Shown here: one piece after another, positions 49,752 to 58,828 of the stretch
How the letters are laid out: each line of letters starts with the position of its first letter
How positions within the stretch are numbered: position 1 is the first letter of the stretch
DNA from: Bradyrhizobium sp. AUGA SZCCT0176
Lineage (GTDB): Bacteria; Pseudomonadota; Alphaproteobacteria; Rhizobiales; Xanthobacteraceae
Assembly (NCBI RefSeq): GCF_018130145.1
Contig: NZ_JAFCMB010000017.1
Span: forward strand, 81,316-145,315
Reading direction: 5' to 3'
DNA: 64,000 nt
Notes under the pieces: generated by a model
Databases searched by the model: none
The model's input: only the letters and a program-made list of their open reading frames with translations
Told to the model about the DNA's origin: nothing
Made by a program: the position numbers and the translations under genes

Positions 49752-51269
49752 ATGAACGCAGCCGGAATACCCACGGACAAGGCAAAATCGGGCGTGTGGG
49801 GCCTGGACGACATCCTGTCCGGCGGCTTTACGCGTGGCCATCTGTTTCTGCTCGAAGGTGAGCCCGGCACGGGCAAAACCACCATTGCGCTGCAATTCCT
49901 GATGGAAGGCGCGCGCGCCGGCGAAAAGTGCCTCTACGTCACGCTGTCTGAAACCGAACGTGAGCTGCGCGAGGGCGCGGCGTCCCATGGCTGGGCGCTC
50001 GACGAGCGTATCGACATCTTCGAATTGTTGCCACCGGAGAGCCTGCTCGATTCCGAACAGCAGCAGAGCCTGCTCTATTCGTCCGATCTCGAACTCGGCG
50101 AGACCACCAAGCAGATATTCGAAGCCGTGGAACGCACGCGGCCGGCCCGGGTGGTTCTGGACAGTCTTTCCGAAATCCGGCTGCTGGCGCAAAGTTCGCT
50201 GCGGTATCGGCGTCAGATCCTGGCGCTCAAGCATTATTTCGCGAAGTTCAAGACCACTGTCATGCTGCTCGACGATCTGACCGCCGATGCTGCGGACAAG
50301 ACCGTTCACAGTGTGGCACACGGCGTGGTGCGGCTGGAGGAGCTGGCGCCGGCCTACGGCGCAGAGCGACGGCGGGCGCGCGTCGTCAAATATCGTGGCG
50401 TGAAGTTTCGCGGCGGCTATCATGACGCCACCATCACGACCGGCGGGATGAATATCTTTCCGCGGCTGGTGGCCTCGGAGTTTCGCAGGGCGGTTGAGCG
50501 AACCACGATGTCCAGCGGCATCGCGGAACTCGACAGGCTGCTGGGTGGCGGCGTCGAGTCAGGATCGAGCACCCTGATCCTCGGGCCCGCGGGAACCGGC
50601 AAGTCGCTGGCCGCGATTACCTTCATTGTCGCGGCGGTCGCGCGGGGTGAAAGGGCGGCGTTGTTCGTGTTCGACGAAGAACTCGGGCTGTTGTTTTCGC
50701 GCATGATCGGGCTCGGCATCAATCTCGAGGAAATGCAGCGCAGCGGCAGCCTGTTCATCGAGCAGGTCGATGCCGCGGAGCTGTCGCCCGGTGAATTCGC
50801 CCATCGCGTCCGCAAGCGGGTCGATGACGACCGGATCAAGACGGTCGTGATCGACAGCCTCAACGGCTATCAGGCCGCCATGCCCGAAGAAAATTCCCTG
50901 ATCCTGCACGTGCATGAATTGCTGCAGTATCTGAACCGCCAGGGTGCTGCGACATTCATGACGGTGGCACAGCATGGACTGATCGGAGATATGAAGGCGC
51001 CGGTGGATGTCACGTACCTTGCCGATACGGTTGTGCTGCTGCGCTATTTCGAAGCGCTGGGCAGCGTGCGGCGTGCGATGTCGGTCATCAAGAAGCGTAC
51101 CGGCATGCACGAATCGACGATTCGCGAATATCGCATCGGCAATCGCGGACTGACGATTGGTGAACCGCTGGACGGTTTCCATGGCGTTCTGCGTGGCGTT
51201 CCGGTTTATGTTGGCGAAGGGCAGCCCTTGCTGCAGGAACGCCGCTTGTTCGAGGAGCAGCAGCCGTGA
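49752..51269 (+). CDS. KaiC-like double RecA-domain ATPase
   Basis: The 505-residue protein has two KaiC domains with Walker A motifs GEPGTGKTT (36-44) and GPAGTGKS (about 277-284). Domain II keeps a catalytic-type DEE (FVFDEELGLL), while domain I has LSETERE. Near the C-terminus KRTGMHESTIREY carries a Ser-Thr pair in the region phosphorylated in cyanobacterial KaiC. There is no kaiA or kaiB in the window. The next gene, a hybrid histidine kinase, overlaps its stop codon (GTGA), indicating a joint signalling role. Circadian function should not be assumed. Confidence 0.93.
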   Translation: MNAAGIPTDKAKSGVWGLDDILSGGFTRGHLFLLEGEPGTGKTTIALQFLMEGARAGEKCLYVTLSETERELREGAASHGWALDERIDIFELLPPESLLDSEQQQSLLYSSDLELGETTKQIFEAVERTRPARVVLDSLSEIRLLAQSSLRYRRQILALKHYFAKFKTTVMLLDDLTADAADKTVHSVAHGVVRLEELAPAYGAERRRARVVKYRGVKFRGGYHDATITTGGMNIFPRLVASEFRRAVERTTMSSGIAELDRLLGGGVESGSSTLILGPAGTGKSLAAITFIVAAVARGERAALFVFDEELGLLFSRMIGLGINLEEMQRSGSLFIEQVDAAELSPGEFAHRVRKRVDDDRIKTVVIDSLNGYQAAMPEENSLILHVHELLQYLNRQGAATFMTVAQHGLIGDMKAPVDVTYLADTVVLLRYFEALGSVRRAMSVIKKRTGMHESTIREYRIGNRGLTIGEPLDGFHGVLRGVPVYVGEGQPLLQERRLFEEQQP

Positions 51270-53320
51270 AACCGGGCGCATCGTCTGAGCGCGCCGTCAT
51301 TCTCGCACCGACCGGGCGCGATTCGTCCGTGGCCACTACGCTCATCAGGGAAGCGGGGTATTACGCCAATACCTGCAGCGATCTTGCCGGCTTGATCCAT
51401 GAGATCGAAAGCGGGGCTGGCCTTGCGGTCGTCGCTGACGAGGCGATCAAGACCGCGGATCTCCGGGGATTGGTAGATTGGCTGAGCAGCCAGCCGCCGT
51501 GGTCGGATTTCCCGATCGTGCTGCTGACGCGACAGGGTGGCGGTCCCGAGCGCAATCCGGATGCGATGCGGCTCGGGCAAATCCTGGGCAATGTCACCTT
51601 CATCGAGCGCCCTTTCCATCCGACGACGCTTGTCAGCATTGTCGGTTCTGCGGTCCGGGCCAGGCGCCGCCAGTACCAGACGCGCTCGATCCTCGCCGAT
51701 CTGACCGAAAGCGAAGGCCTGCTGCAGACCGCGCTGAATGCCGGTCATCTCGGGGCGCTTGAACTGCATTTGCCGGAATACAAACTCGAAGCATCGGAAA
51801 CCTGCGCGCGCTTTTTCGGCCGCAAGCCGGGCGAGTCTTTCACTTTTCAGGATTTGTCGGCTGCGGTTCATCCCGACGACCGGGAGCGCCGTCTCGAAGC
51901 CATCGATCAGGCGATCAAGACCGGTGGGGATTACCGCATCGAATATCGGATTATCTGGCCCGACGGCTCGCAGCACTGGGTGGACACCCGCGCCCGCGCG
52001 GTACGGTGGCCGGACGGCAGCATCAAGTCGCTGGTCGGCGTCTGCTCCGATATCACCGCGCGCAAGGTTGCGGAAATCGAGCGCGAGGCCCTGCTCGCGC
52101 AACTCGCCGCCGAACGCACCGCGCTGGCGGAACTGACGGCGACACTGGAGCAGCGCGTCGAGCAGCGCACCGCCGATCTGATGAAGGAAGTCGCCGCGCG
52201 TGAAAAGGCGCAGGAACAGTTGCGCCAGGCGCAGAAGATGGAGACGATCGGACAGCTTACCGGCGGCGTGGCGCATGATTTCAACAATTTGCTGATGGCC
52301 GTGATGGGTAACCTTGATCTGCTGCGCAAGCGCATGCCCGACGATCCCCGGCTTCACCGCCTGGTCGATGGCGCCATGCAGGGCGCGGAACGGGGTGCGT
52401 CATTGACCCAGCGCCTTCTGGCCTTTGCGCGCCAGCAGGATTTGCGCACGGTCTCGGTCGACCTCCGTTCGCTGATTCAGGATATGACCAACCTGCTGGA
52501 ACGCTCGCTCGGCCCGCGCGTCGCGGTGCGGTTGGACATCAAGGACGGCCTGCCTCCGGCGCGTATCGATCCCAACCAGCTTGAGCTTGCGATCCTCAAT
52601 CTGGCGATCAACGCGCGTGACGCGATGCCCGACGGCGGTCCGATCGACATCAGGCTGGACGAGCAGAAGATCACCAGGGATGCGGTGTTGAAGCCTGGCC
52701 GTTATCTCAGGCTGTCCGTCGTCGATACCGGCACCGGCATGACATCAGAGACACTGGAGCGGGCGATCGAGCCCTTCTTTTCGTCCAAGCCGCTAGGCAA
52801 GGGCACCGGCCTTGGCCTGTCGATGGTGCACGGCCTGGCGGTGCAACTCGGTGGCGCCTTGCGGCTTGCAAGCGCGGTCGGAAAAGGCACCACCGCGACG
52901 CTGATACTCCCGATAGCTACCGCTGCACCGGAGGTCGAGGCTCCGGCGCCGGCGACGCAAGGCACCAAACGCTCGGCCGTGATCCTGTTTGTCGACGACG
53001 ATCCGCTGATTGCCATGTCGACCATGGAGATGCTGGAAGACCTCGGTCACCACGTGATCGGCGCCAATTCGGGCCTGCATGCGCTCGACATTCTCAGGAG
53101 CGAGCAGCCGATCGATTTGATGATGACCGATCACGTGATGCCCGGGATGACCGGTATTGAACTCGCGGCTGCGACGCGCCAGGTGCGCCCGTCGCTGCCC
53201 ATCCTGCTGGCAACAGGTTATGCCGAATTGCCCGAAGGCGCGCAGCTCGATCTGCCGCGGCTTGCAAAACCTTATCACCAGGATCAGCTGCGCGAGCGGC
53301 TCGATCAACTGCTGGCGTGA
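51266..53320 (+). CDS. Hybrid sensor histidine kinase (REC-like/PAS/HisKA/HATPase/REC)
   Basis: The GTG start at 51266 overlaps the KaiC-like stop. In the 684-residue protein, residues about 10-125 are a receiver-like fold without a clear phosphate Asp. Residues about 145-270 are a PAS-type domain (VHPDDRERRLEAIDQAI, RIIWPDGSQHWVDTRARAVR). A coiled coil leads to the His box GGVAHDFNNLL and the ATPase (NLAINARDAMPDGG, DTGTGM, GTGLGLSMV). A C-terminal receiver (FVDDDPL, MTDHVMPGMTG) accepts phosphate. No membrane segment is seen, so it is a cytoplasmic sensor, probably read by or reading the KaiC-like protein. Confidence 0.94.
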   Translation: MKPGASSERAVILAPTGRDSSVATTLIREAGYYANTCSDLAGLIHEIESGAGLAVVADEAIKTADLRGLVDWLSSQPPWSDFPIVLLTRQGGGPERNPDAMRLGQILGNVTFIERPFHPTTLVSIVGSAVRARRRQYQTRSILADLTESEGLLQTALNAGHLGALELHLPEYKLEASETCARFFGRKPGESFTFQDLSAAVHPDDRERRLEAIDQAIKTGGDYRIEYRIIWPDGSQHWVDTRARAVRWPDGSIKSLVGVCSDITARKVAEIEREALLAQLAAERTALAELTATLEQRVEQRTADLMKEVAAREKAQEQLRQAQKMETIGQLTGGVAHDFNNLLMAVMGNLDLLRKRMPDDPRLHRLVDGAMQGAERGASLTQRLLAFARQQDLRTVSVDLRSLIQDMTNLLERSLGPRVAVRLDIKDGLPPARIDPNQLELAILNLAINARDAMPDGGPIDIRLDEQKITRDAVLKPGRYLRLSVVDTGTGMTSETLERAIEPFFSSKPLGKGTGLGLSMVHGLAVQLGGALRLASAVGKGTTATLILPIATAAPEVEAPAPATQGTKRSAVILFVDDDPLIAMSTMEMLEDLGHHVIGANSGLHALDILRSEQPIDLMMTDHVMPGMTGIELAAATRQVRPSLPILLATGYAELPEGAQLDLPRLAKPYHQDQLRERLDQLLA

Positions 53321-53330
53321 GCCGGAAAAT

Positions 53331-54893
53331 TTACCCCACCATCCGGTCGCGGCCGGTCCAGAAGCCTGCCTTCAGCACCTTCTTGTCGACCTTGCCGACG
53401 CCGGTCATCGGCAACTCGGTGACGAATTTGATGTGCTTTGGCGCGTGCGCCGAGCCTTTTTTCGTTTTCACGAGATTGATCAACTCATCCGCATTCGGCT
53501 TCGCACCTTCGCGCGCCACCACCACCGCGGTGACGGCCTCGCCCCATTTATCGTCGGGAACGCCGACCACGGCGACCATCGCGACGTCGGCATGCTGCGA
53601 CAAGACGTCCTCGACCTCGCGCGGAAAAATGTTGAAGCCGCCGGAGACGATCATGTCCTTCTTGCGGTCGAGGATGAACATATAGCCGCGCTCGTCCTTG
53701 CGAGCGATATCGCCGGTATGCAGCCAGCCGCTCTTGAGCGTTTCGGCGGTTTGCTCCGGCCGCTTCCAGTATTCGGCCATCACATGCGGCGCGCGCACGC
53801 AGATTTCGCCGGCCTCGCCGGTCGCAACCTCCTGGTCGTTGTCGTCGAGCACGTTGACCTCGCACGCCGAGATCGGGAATCCGCAGGACGTAAACATTTC
53901 CGGCGTCTTCGGATCGTGGTCGGCCTTGCGCAGCACCGACACCGGATAGCACTCGGTCTGGCCGTAGAGCTGCGAGAACACCGGCCCGATCCGCTCGATG
54001 CCCTCGACGAGGCGGCTCGGCGACATTGCGGATGCGCCATAGAGCAGCAATTCGAGCGAAGAGAGGTCGGTCCTGTCGAGCGATGGATGATCGAGCATCA
54101 CGTAGATCATCGTCGGCACGAACAGCGTAAAATTGATGCGCTCGCGCTCAATGGTCTTGAACACGGCTTCGGGATCGAAACCCTTCAGCATGTGCACGGT
54201 GCCGCCGCGCATCAGCGTCGGCAGCACTTTGGTGCCGGCGACATGGCTGATCGGTGCCACCGTGAGATAGCTCGGCCGATCCGGGATTTCGAAGTCCGCC
54301 AGGATCGCGCTGGCGGCGCCGCTATTCTCGCGGTGGGTGCGCAACGCGCCCTTGGATTTGCCGGTGGTGCCGCCGGTGTAGTTCAGGGTGGAGATATCGT
54401 CGGGCCTGGCAAAGCAGCGTGCCGTAACGCTGCCGGCAGCCTCAACTGCCGTCAATAGATCGACTCCATAGCTGGCGGGCCCGAGCGTGAACACGGTTTT
54501 CAGGCTAACGGCCCTGGCCGCGAGTTCGCCGCCGCGATCGCGAAAGGTGACGCCGTCGACCACCAGCATCTGCGCTTCGGAGTCCTCGAGCTGGAACAGC
54601 TGATCGTCGAGCGAGCCCAGCGGATGCAGCCAGGTGATCGAAAGCCGCGACAATTGCGCGGCGACGCCCGCGCACCAGGCGTCGGCGCGGTTGGCGGTGA
54701 GGAAAGCGACGCGGGTACCGGGCTCGAAGTTCAGCCGCATGAACACGGCTTGAATGCGGCCGATCAGGTCGGTCGTGCCTTGATAGGTGATCGATCCGCC
54801 GGGCCAGCTGAACGCGGTCCGCTCCGGGTAACGCGCCAGCGCCCGCAGCGTCTGCTCGCAAGCGACCGGAGACGCGTACAGCGGATTGTTCAT
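53331..54893 (-). CDS. Acyl-CoA synthetase (AMP-dependent)
   Basis: The ATG at 54893 follows GGGAGGAAT with good spacing and gives 520 residues. Motifs are LNYTGGTTGKSKGALRTHR (ATP loop), YGQTECYPVS, GEICVRAPHVMAEYW, LDRKKDMIVSGGFNIFPREV and the C-terminal Lys in TGVGKVDKKVL. It activates a carboxylic acid with ATP and CoA; family members act on fatty, aromatic or dicarboxylic acids. It ends convergently with the histidine kinase gene (11-bp gap). A nitronate monooxygenase gene follows on the other side. Confidence 0.93.
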   Translation of the reverse strand: MNNPLYASPVACEQTLRALARYPERTAFSWPGGSITYQGTTDLIGRIQAVFMRLNFEPGTRVAFLTANRADAWCAGVAAQLSRLSITWLHPLGSLDDQLFQLEDSEAQMLVVDGVTFRDRGGELAARAVSLKTVFTLGPASYGVDLLTAVEAAGSVTARCFARPDDISTLNYTGGTTGKSKGALRTHRENSGAASAILADFEIPDRPSYLTVAPISHVAGTKVLPTLMRGGTVHMLKGFDPEAVFKTIERERINFTLFVPTMIYVMLDHPSLDRTDLSSLELLLYGASAMSPSRLVEGIERIGPVFSQLYGQTECYPVSVLRKADHDPKTPEMFTSCGFPISACEVNVLDDNDQEVATGEAGEICVRAPHVMAEYWKRPEQTAETLKSGWLHTGDIARKDERGYMFILDRKKDMIVSGGFNIFPREVEDVLSQHADVAMVAVVGVPDDKWGEAVTAVVVAREGAKPNADELINLVKTKKGSAHAPKHIKFVTELPMTGVGKVDKKVLKAGFWTGRDRMVG

Positions 54894-54954
54894 TTCAAAA
54901 TTCCTCCCGCAACTTTTGTAATTGGCTCTCGATCGTGCCAATGTTGATCCTATA

Positions 54955-55006
54955 GCGTTTTCAAGCGAAGTGGATACCGGTTCGCGTGAAGAAAACGCGT
55001 GAAAAC
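54955..55006 (+). repeat. Palindromic repeat A, copy 4
   Basis: GCGTTTTCAAGCGAAGTGGA paired with TTCGCGTGAAGAAAACGC. It lies in the divergent region between the acyl-CoA synthetase and nitronate monooxygenase genes. Confidence 0.85.
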
Positions 55007-55047
55007 AATAAAGCCGCTAGCACACCAAGGCCACGGCTCAAGTTGCG

Positions 55048-56031
55048 ATGATGCATACATCCGATCTTCTCGCGCGCTTTCAGGATCGTCTCAGCCTGCC
55101 GCTGATCGCGGCGCCGATGTTTCTCGTTTCCGGCGTCGAGCTTGTGGTCGCCGCATGCCGCAACGGCGTGATCGGCTCGTTCCCGACGGTGAATTGCCGC
55201 AGCCACGAACAGCTCGAAGAATGGCTCAGCGAGATCGAAGGCCGTTTGCAGCGTCATTCGGACGAGAGCGGCAAGCCCGCCGCGCCGATCTGCGCGAACC
55301 TGATTGTGCATCGCTCCAATGCACGGCTGGCGCAGGATCTGGCGGTGCTGCTGCGGCACAAGCCCGAGATCGTCATCACCTCGGTCGGATCGCCGGCACA
55401 GGTCGCGGCGCCGTTGCATGATGCCGGCGCGCTTGTCTTCGCCGACGTCGCCAGCATCCGCCACGCCGAACGCGCGGTCGCTGCCGGCGCTGATGGCCTC
55501 GTACTGCTGACCGCAGGCGCGGGTGGCCAGACCGGCTGGCTCAATCCGTTCGTGTTCGTGCGTGCGGTGCGCGGCTTCTTCGACGGGCCGCTGGTGCTCG
55601 CGGGCGGCATCAGCGACGGACATGCCTTGCGCGCGGCGCAGGCGCTTGGCTGCGACCTCGCCTACATGGGCACCAGGTTCATCGCCACGTGCGAGAGCAT
55701 GGCGGATCCGAGATACAAGGATATGCTGGTCGCCAGCAGCGCCGACGACATTCTGCTGACCACGGCTTTCACAGGTTTGCAGACCAACATGCTGCGGCCA
55801 TCCATCGAAGCTGCCGGCCTCGATCCCGACGATCTGCCGGCGCGCGGCGCCATCGATATTGGCAAGGACATCGACATCGGCGCGCGCGAAAACCGCCCAA
55901 AGCGCTGGAAAGACATCTGGAGCGCCGGCCATTCCACCTCGGGCGTGACCGAAGTGCTTGGCGTCGATGAACTGGTTGCACGGACGCTAGTCGAGTATCG
56001 CGCCGCGGCGGCGAAAATCCAGTTCACCTAG
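55048..56031 (+). CDS. Nitronate monooxygenase-family flavoprotein (paralogue 2)
   Basis: The 327-residue protein is a second NMO-family FMN TIM barrel, sharing layout with the one at 41979: LPLIAAPMFLVSGVELVVAA, LVLLTAGAGGQTGWLNPFVF and LVLAGGISDGHALRAAQALG. It differs in detail (GQTG where copy 1 has GHAGE), so the substrate may differ. It overlaps the end of a convergent gene by 3 bp. An acyl-CoA ligase is divergent from it; a shared catabolic role is possible but unproven. Confidence 0.9.
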   Translation: MMHTSDLLARFQDRLSLPLIAAPMFLVSGVELVVAACRNGVIGSFPTVNCRSHEQLEEWLSEIEGRLQRHSDESGKPAAPICANLIVHRSNARLAQDLAVLLRHKPEIVITSVGSPAQVAAPLHDAGALVFADVASIRHAERAVAAGADGLVLLTAGAGGQTGWLNPFVFVRAVRGFFDGPLVLAGGISDGHALRAAQALGCDLAYMGTRFIATCESMADPRYKDMLVASSADDILLTTAFTGLQTNMLRPSIEAAGLDPDDLPARGAIDIGKDIDIGARENRPKRWKDIWSAGHSTSGVTEVLGVDELVARTLVEYRAAAAKIQFT

Positions 56032-56681
56032 TTCGCCACAAAATACCAATTCTTGTCGTAGTGAACGAGCTGGCTCGGCGGTTTGTCGTCGAACTCGAAG
56101 AAGTCTTTGGGATCGCTGCCCGGCGGCACGTGCAGGAAGCCGGTGAAATAGTGTTTCAGGCCGCGCGAGGTCAGGAACAGCACGTAGGTGCCTTCTTTGG
56201 CCGTGTCGATGACGATGTCGTTTCCGCCGGCGGAAACCTTGGGCTCGTTTGCGCCCAGCGCGATCATGTATTTGTTGTAGGGGACGTTCGGCCTGAGCTC
56301 GCCGGCCTCGACGCGGGCCACGATCCGTTCGCGATCGGCGCGGTGCCAGTGGAAATTTCGCTGCAGCGCGACCTTCTGCAGTGGTGCGTAGACCAGCAGC
56401 GCCAGCGTCGCCGCGCACATCAGGAACGGGATCGCGAATTTTGTCCCGCCCCGTGGGATGCGAAGCAGCAGCGTCGCCGTCCAGAGGCAGCAGCCGAAGA
56501 ACATCAGCGCCGTCAGCGGCAGGATGCCGAGCAGGACAAAGCCGGACGGCCACTCGGCCATCGACAATTCGAAGGTCGCGAGCAGCAGCGTGCCGATCGA
56601 AATGCCCGCGGCCGCCAGCAATTCGGCGCGGACCGACGGCCCGTTCGTGGCGGTCGTCGCTTCCTGAGTTGTTTCCGCCAT
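56028..56681 (-). CDS. Membrane protein of unknown function
   Basis: The ATG at 56681 gives 217 residues; the longer frame upstream runs into the intergenic CtrA site and is unlikely. Three hydrophobic segments occur (about residues 22-40, 42-66, 78-98), followed by a soluble C-terminal half with RNFHWHRADRERIVARVEAG and YVLFLTSRGLKHYFTGFLHV. That part resembles periplasmic sensing or carrier domains only loosely. No family is recognised. Confidence 0.75.
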   Translation of the reverse strand: MAETTQEATTATNGPSVRAELLAAAGISIGTLLLATFELSMAEWPSGFVLLGILPLTALMFFGCCLWTATLLLRIPRGGTKFAIPFLMCAATLALLVYAPLQKVALQRNFHWHRADRERIVARVEAGELRPNVPYNKYMIALGANEPKVSAGGNDIVIDTAKEGTYVLFLTSRGLKHYFTGFLHVPPGSDPKDFFEFDDKPPSQLVHYDKNWYFVAN

Positions 56682-56710
56682 GCAGGGTTGTTTCTCGTGC
56701 CGTTCCCGGA

Positions 56711-56726
56711 TTAACGGGCCATTAAC
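56711..56726 (+). promoter_or_regulatory. CtrA-binding box (TTAA-N7-TTAAC)
   Basis: TTAA (56711-56714) is followed by seven bases and TTAAC (56722-56726), an exact full-site match. It lies 30 bp from the start of the minus-strand membrane-protein gene (56681) and 76 bp before the plus-strand small-protein gene (56802), so either could be controlled by CtrA. Confidence 0.68.
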
Positions 56727-56801
56727 CAAATCCGCCCCAACAATAGAACCACAGGATAGCCGGCCGCACCGCCGGGCGATCCGCAAATAAGGGGGCGCAA
56801 G

Positions 56802-57047
56802 ATGGATTTCGATCAGTTTTATGCCAAAACCCCGGCCACCATCGACGAAATCAGGTGGCGGGTGACCCGCGCGCTGGACCGGCACCCGCTCTGCCGCAAC
56901 GTCGAATTCGACATCCTCAGCATGCCCCGCACCGGCAAAAGCAACTGGACCATCAGCCTGCGCTCGGTCGCCCCCGACGCGCTCTGGGAGGCCTCCGATA
57001 TCGTGGCCGACATCCAGGAAGCCTACGATCTGGCCGCGGCGGCCTGA
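56802..57047 (+). CDS. Small protein of unknown function
   Basis: The 81-residue protein (MDFDQFYAKTPATIDEIRWR...) is cytoplasmic, with no signal or membrane segment. It contains a central beta-type segment (NVEFDILSMPRTGKSNWTIS) and a C-terminal helix (LWEASDIVADIQEAYDLAAA). No family is recognised. AGGGGGCGCAAG precedes the ATG. A perfect CtrA box 76 bp upstream suggests cell-cycle control. Confidence 0.75.
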   Translation: MDFDQFYAKTPATIDEIRWRVTRALDRHPLCRNVEFDILSMPRTGKSNWTISLRSVAPDALWEASDIVADIQEAYDLAAAA

Positions 57048-57152
57048 TTTTTTGCCGATTCGACGCGATTCTCGCGCTTTTCCGGGGGCACTAACCCCTT
57101 GAGCGGCATGGTAAAGCCTTAATTACCGTCCAGCTTTCGGGCATCCTCGGTA

Positions 57153-57199
57153 GCGTTTTCGAGCGAGGTGGATACCGGTTCGCGTCAAGAAACGCGTCA
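57153..57199 (+). repeat. Palindromic repeat A, copy 5
   Basis: GCGTTTTCGAGCGAGGTGGA followed by TTCGCGTCAAGAAACGCG, with a shorter right arm than other copies. A short GGAGCCGACAGGCTC hairpin follows. Confidence 0.8.
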
Positions 57200-57241
57200 T
57201 AAATATAAAGACTGGAGCCGACAGGCTCTGGGATCGGCGGA

Positions 57242-57925
57242 ATGGAGACATTGTTGACCAAAGTCATTACGATCGTTGCGTTGACCTGTTTCCTCGTGGT
57301 GGGCGCCGCCGCCACCGCAATTCTCGGCCGCGACACCCTGTTCGCCGCGCATTACGAACTGGCCTCCGCACCAACCGCGGTCCAAACTCCGGTCTCGAAC
57401 AAGGAAAGCAAGAAGGACAAGCTCGCCATTGCGACGATGGCGCTGGCCGCGTTCGAACCGCCGCAGGCCGCCCCCGTACTGAGCGAGCCGCTGCGCCAGG
57501 CCTATGCCTCGACCGGGCCGGCCGATCTTGGAATTCCGAAAGTCGCGGCACCCGCCATGGCGCCTGCTGCGGCACCGCCCAAGCCCAAAGCCGCCGCCAA
57601 GCCGACCCCGCAAAAGAACTACGCGCTGCTCAGCGACATCCAGATCGCCGGGATCAAGGAGCGCCTCAAGCTTTCCGCCTCGCAGGAATCTTATTGGCCG
57701 CCGGTGGAGACCGCGTTGAAGGCTGTCGCCCGCAAGATTCACGCAAAGCGTCAGGCCGATCCCAATGCGGCGGGCGGCATTCCGATCGATCCCGAGGCTG
57801 AAGAAGTCCAGCAGCTGAAATCGGCGGCGATGCCGTTGTTGTTCCAGTTGCGCGAAGATCAGAAGAGCGAAGTGCGCTCGCTCGCCCGCATCATCGGGCT
57901 CGAAAAAGTAGCCTCCATGATCTGA
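57242..57925 (+). CDS. Envelope protein of unknown function with CpxP/Spy-like segment
   Basis: The 227-residue product has an N-terminal hydrophobic signal/anchor (VITIVALTCFLVVGAAATAI), an Ala/Pro/Lys-rich linker (residues about 85-125) and a C-terminal helical part with LSDIQIAGIKERLKLSASQE, SYWPPVETALKAVARKIHAK. The latter resembles the LTxxQ-type helices of Spy/CpxP-like periplasmic proteins, but only by eye. It is probably periplasmic. Confidence 0.72.
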   Translation: METLLTKVITIVALTCFLVVGAAATAILGRDTLFAAHYELASAPTAVQTPVSNKESKKDKLAIATMALAAFEPPQAAPVLSEPLRQAYASTGPADLGIPKVAAPAMAPAAAPPKPKAAAKPTPQKNYALLSDIQIAGIKERLKLSASQESYWPPVETALKAVARKIHAKRQADPNAAGGIPIDPEAEEVQQLKSAAMPLLFQLREDQKSEVRSLARIIGLEKVASMI

Positions 57926-58038
57926 GCGATTGCGGCGGCCGCAGCGCACGCCGCCGGTTCCATCGTTTCCACATTTTCCCATATCGGAACATCGGCTCCA
58001 TCAGCGCGTTTTCCCGCGTGGTATCAAGGAGCCGAACC

Positions 58039-58707
58039 ATGCGCACTTCGACGGCATATTTTGCAGGCGTGGGAACCGTGGTCGCGGCTGTTGTCGCGGG
58101 CCTTGGTGGCGGCATGTTGATTTCGAACATCGTCAGCCCGCATGCGCCCAGGATCGAAACGAGCAAGCTTGAGCTGCGGATGTCGGAGAAGCCGATCCCG
58201 GCGAAGGCTTCGTCGGAACCGGCACCGAACGTGGCGGCGGTCGCACCGAATGCAGCGCAGAACCAACCGCAGAACGAACCCGTCACGCCCACCTCGACCC
58301 AGGCGCAGCCCGCTGGAGCTGCAGCGAGCACGCCGCCCGCAGCATCACCACAGCCGACGACCGCCGCACCCGTGACGCAGGCAGCTGCGCCCGAAAAGAC
58401 AAATCCTGAGTCGATCAGAACGCCCGAAGCCGCTTTTGCCAAAACGCGCGATAGCGATATCAGGGCGCGCGATGCCGACGTGAAGTCACGCGACACCGAT
58501 ATCAGGCGAGAGGCAAGACGCGCCACTGAGGAGAAGCGCAAGGCCGAGCGTCGTCAGAACTGGGTTGAACGACGCCGGCCGCGGCAGGATCAGGAGCTTC
58601 GCGAGGTCGAGGAGAAGGTCCGCGAAGAGACCGAGCCGCGGCAGGTCTTTGCGGCCGAGCCGGCGCGACTCGAGACGCCCCGGATCAGATTGTTCGATCT
58701 GGACTGA
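58039..58707 (+). CDS. Membrane-anchored Pro/Ala- and Arg-rich protein
   Basis: The ATG at 58039 follows AAGGAGCCG and gives 222 residues. An N-terminal hydrophobic anchor (TAYFAGVGTVVAAVVAGLGG) is followed by a Pro/Ala/Thr/Gln-rich linker (residues about 50-125) and a highly charged C-terminal helix with many Arg and Glu (RDSDIRARDADVKSRDTDIR, REARRATEEKRKAER). The charged part looks like an extended alpha-helix. The function is unknown. Confidence 0.72.
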   Translation: MRTSTAYFAGVGTVVAAVVAGLGGGMLISNIVSPHAPRIETSKLELRMSEKPIPAKASSEPAPNVAAVAPNAAQNQPQNEPVTPTSTQAQPAGAAASTPPAASPQPTTAAPVTQAAAPEKTNPESIRTPEAAFAKTRDSDIRARDADVKSRDTDIRREARRATEEKRKAERRQNWVERRRPRQDQELREVEEKVREETEPRQVFAAEPARLETPRIRLFDLD

Positions 58708-58724
58708 TCGATCCACTACCCAAA

Positions 58725-58821
58725 GCGTTTTCGAGCGAAGTGGACACCGGTTCGCGTGAAGAAAACGCGTCAAGAGAAAGATCCAGAGCTTCTGATTCAC
58801 TCAGAACCGAAGCTCCAGATC
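58725..58821 (+). repeat. Palindromic repeat A, copy 6 (extended form)
   Basis: The core GCGTTTTCGAGCGAAGTGGA / GAAAACGC is followed by a second stem, AGAGCTTCTGA / TCAGAACCGAAGCTC, as in copy 1. It overlaps the 3' end region of the next minus-strand gene. Confidence 0.8.
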
Positions 58822-58828
58822 GCTTCAC

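Noticed and set aside
49752..51269. Calling the KaiC-like protein a circadian clock component
   Set aside because: No kaiA or kaiB is present in the window, and KaiC-like ATPases occur widely in non-circadian signalling.
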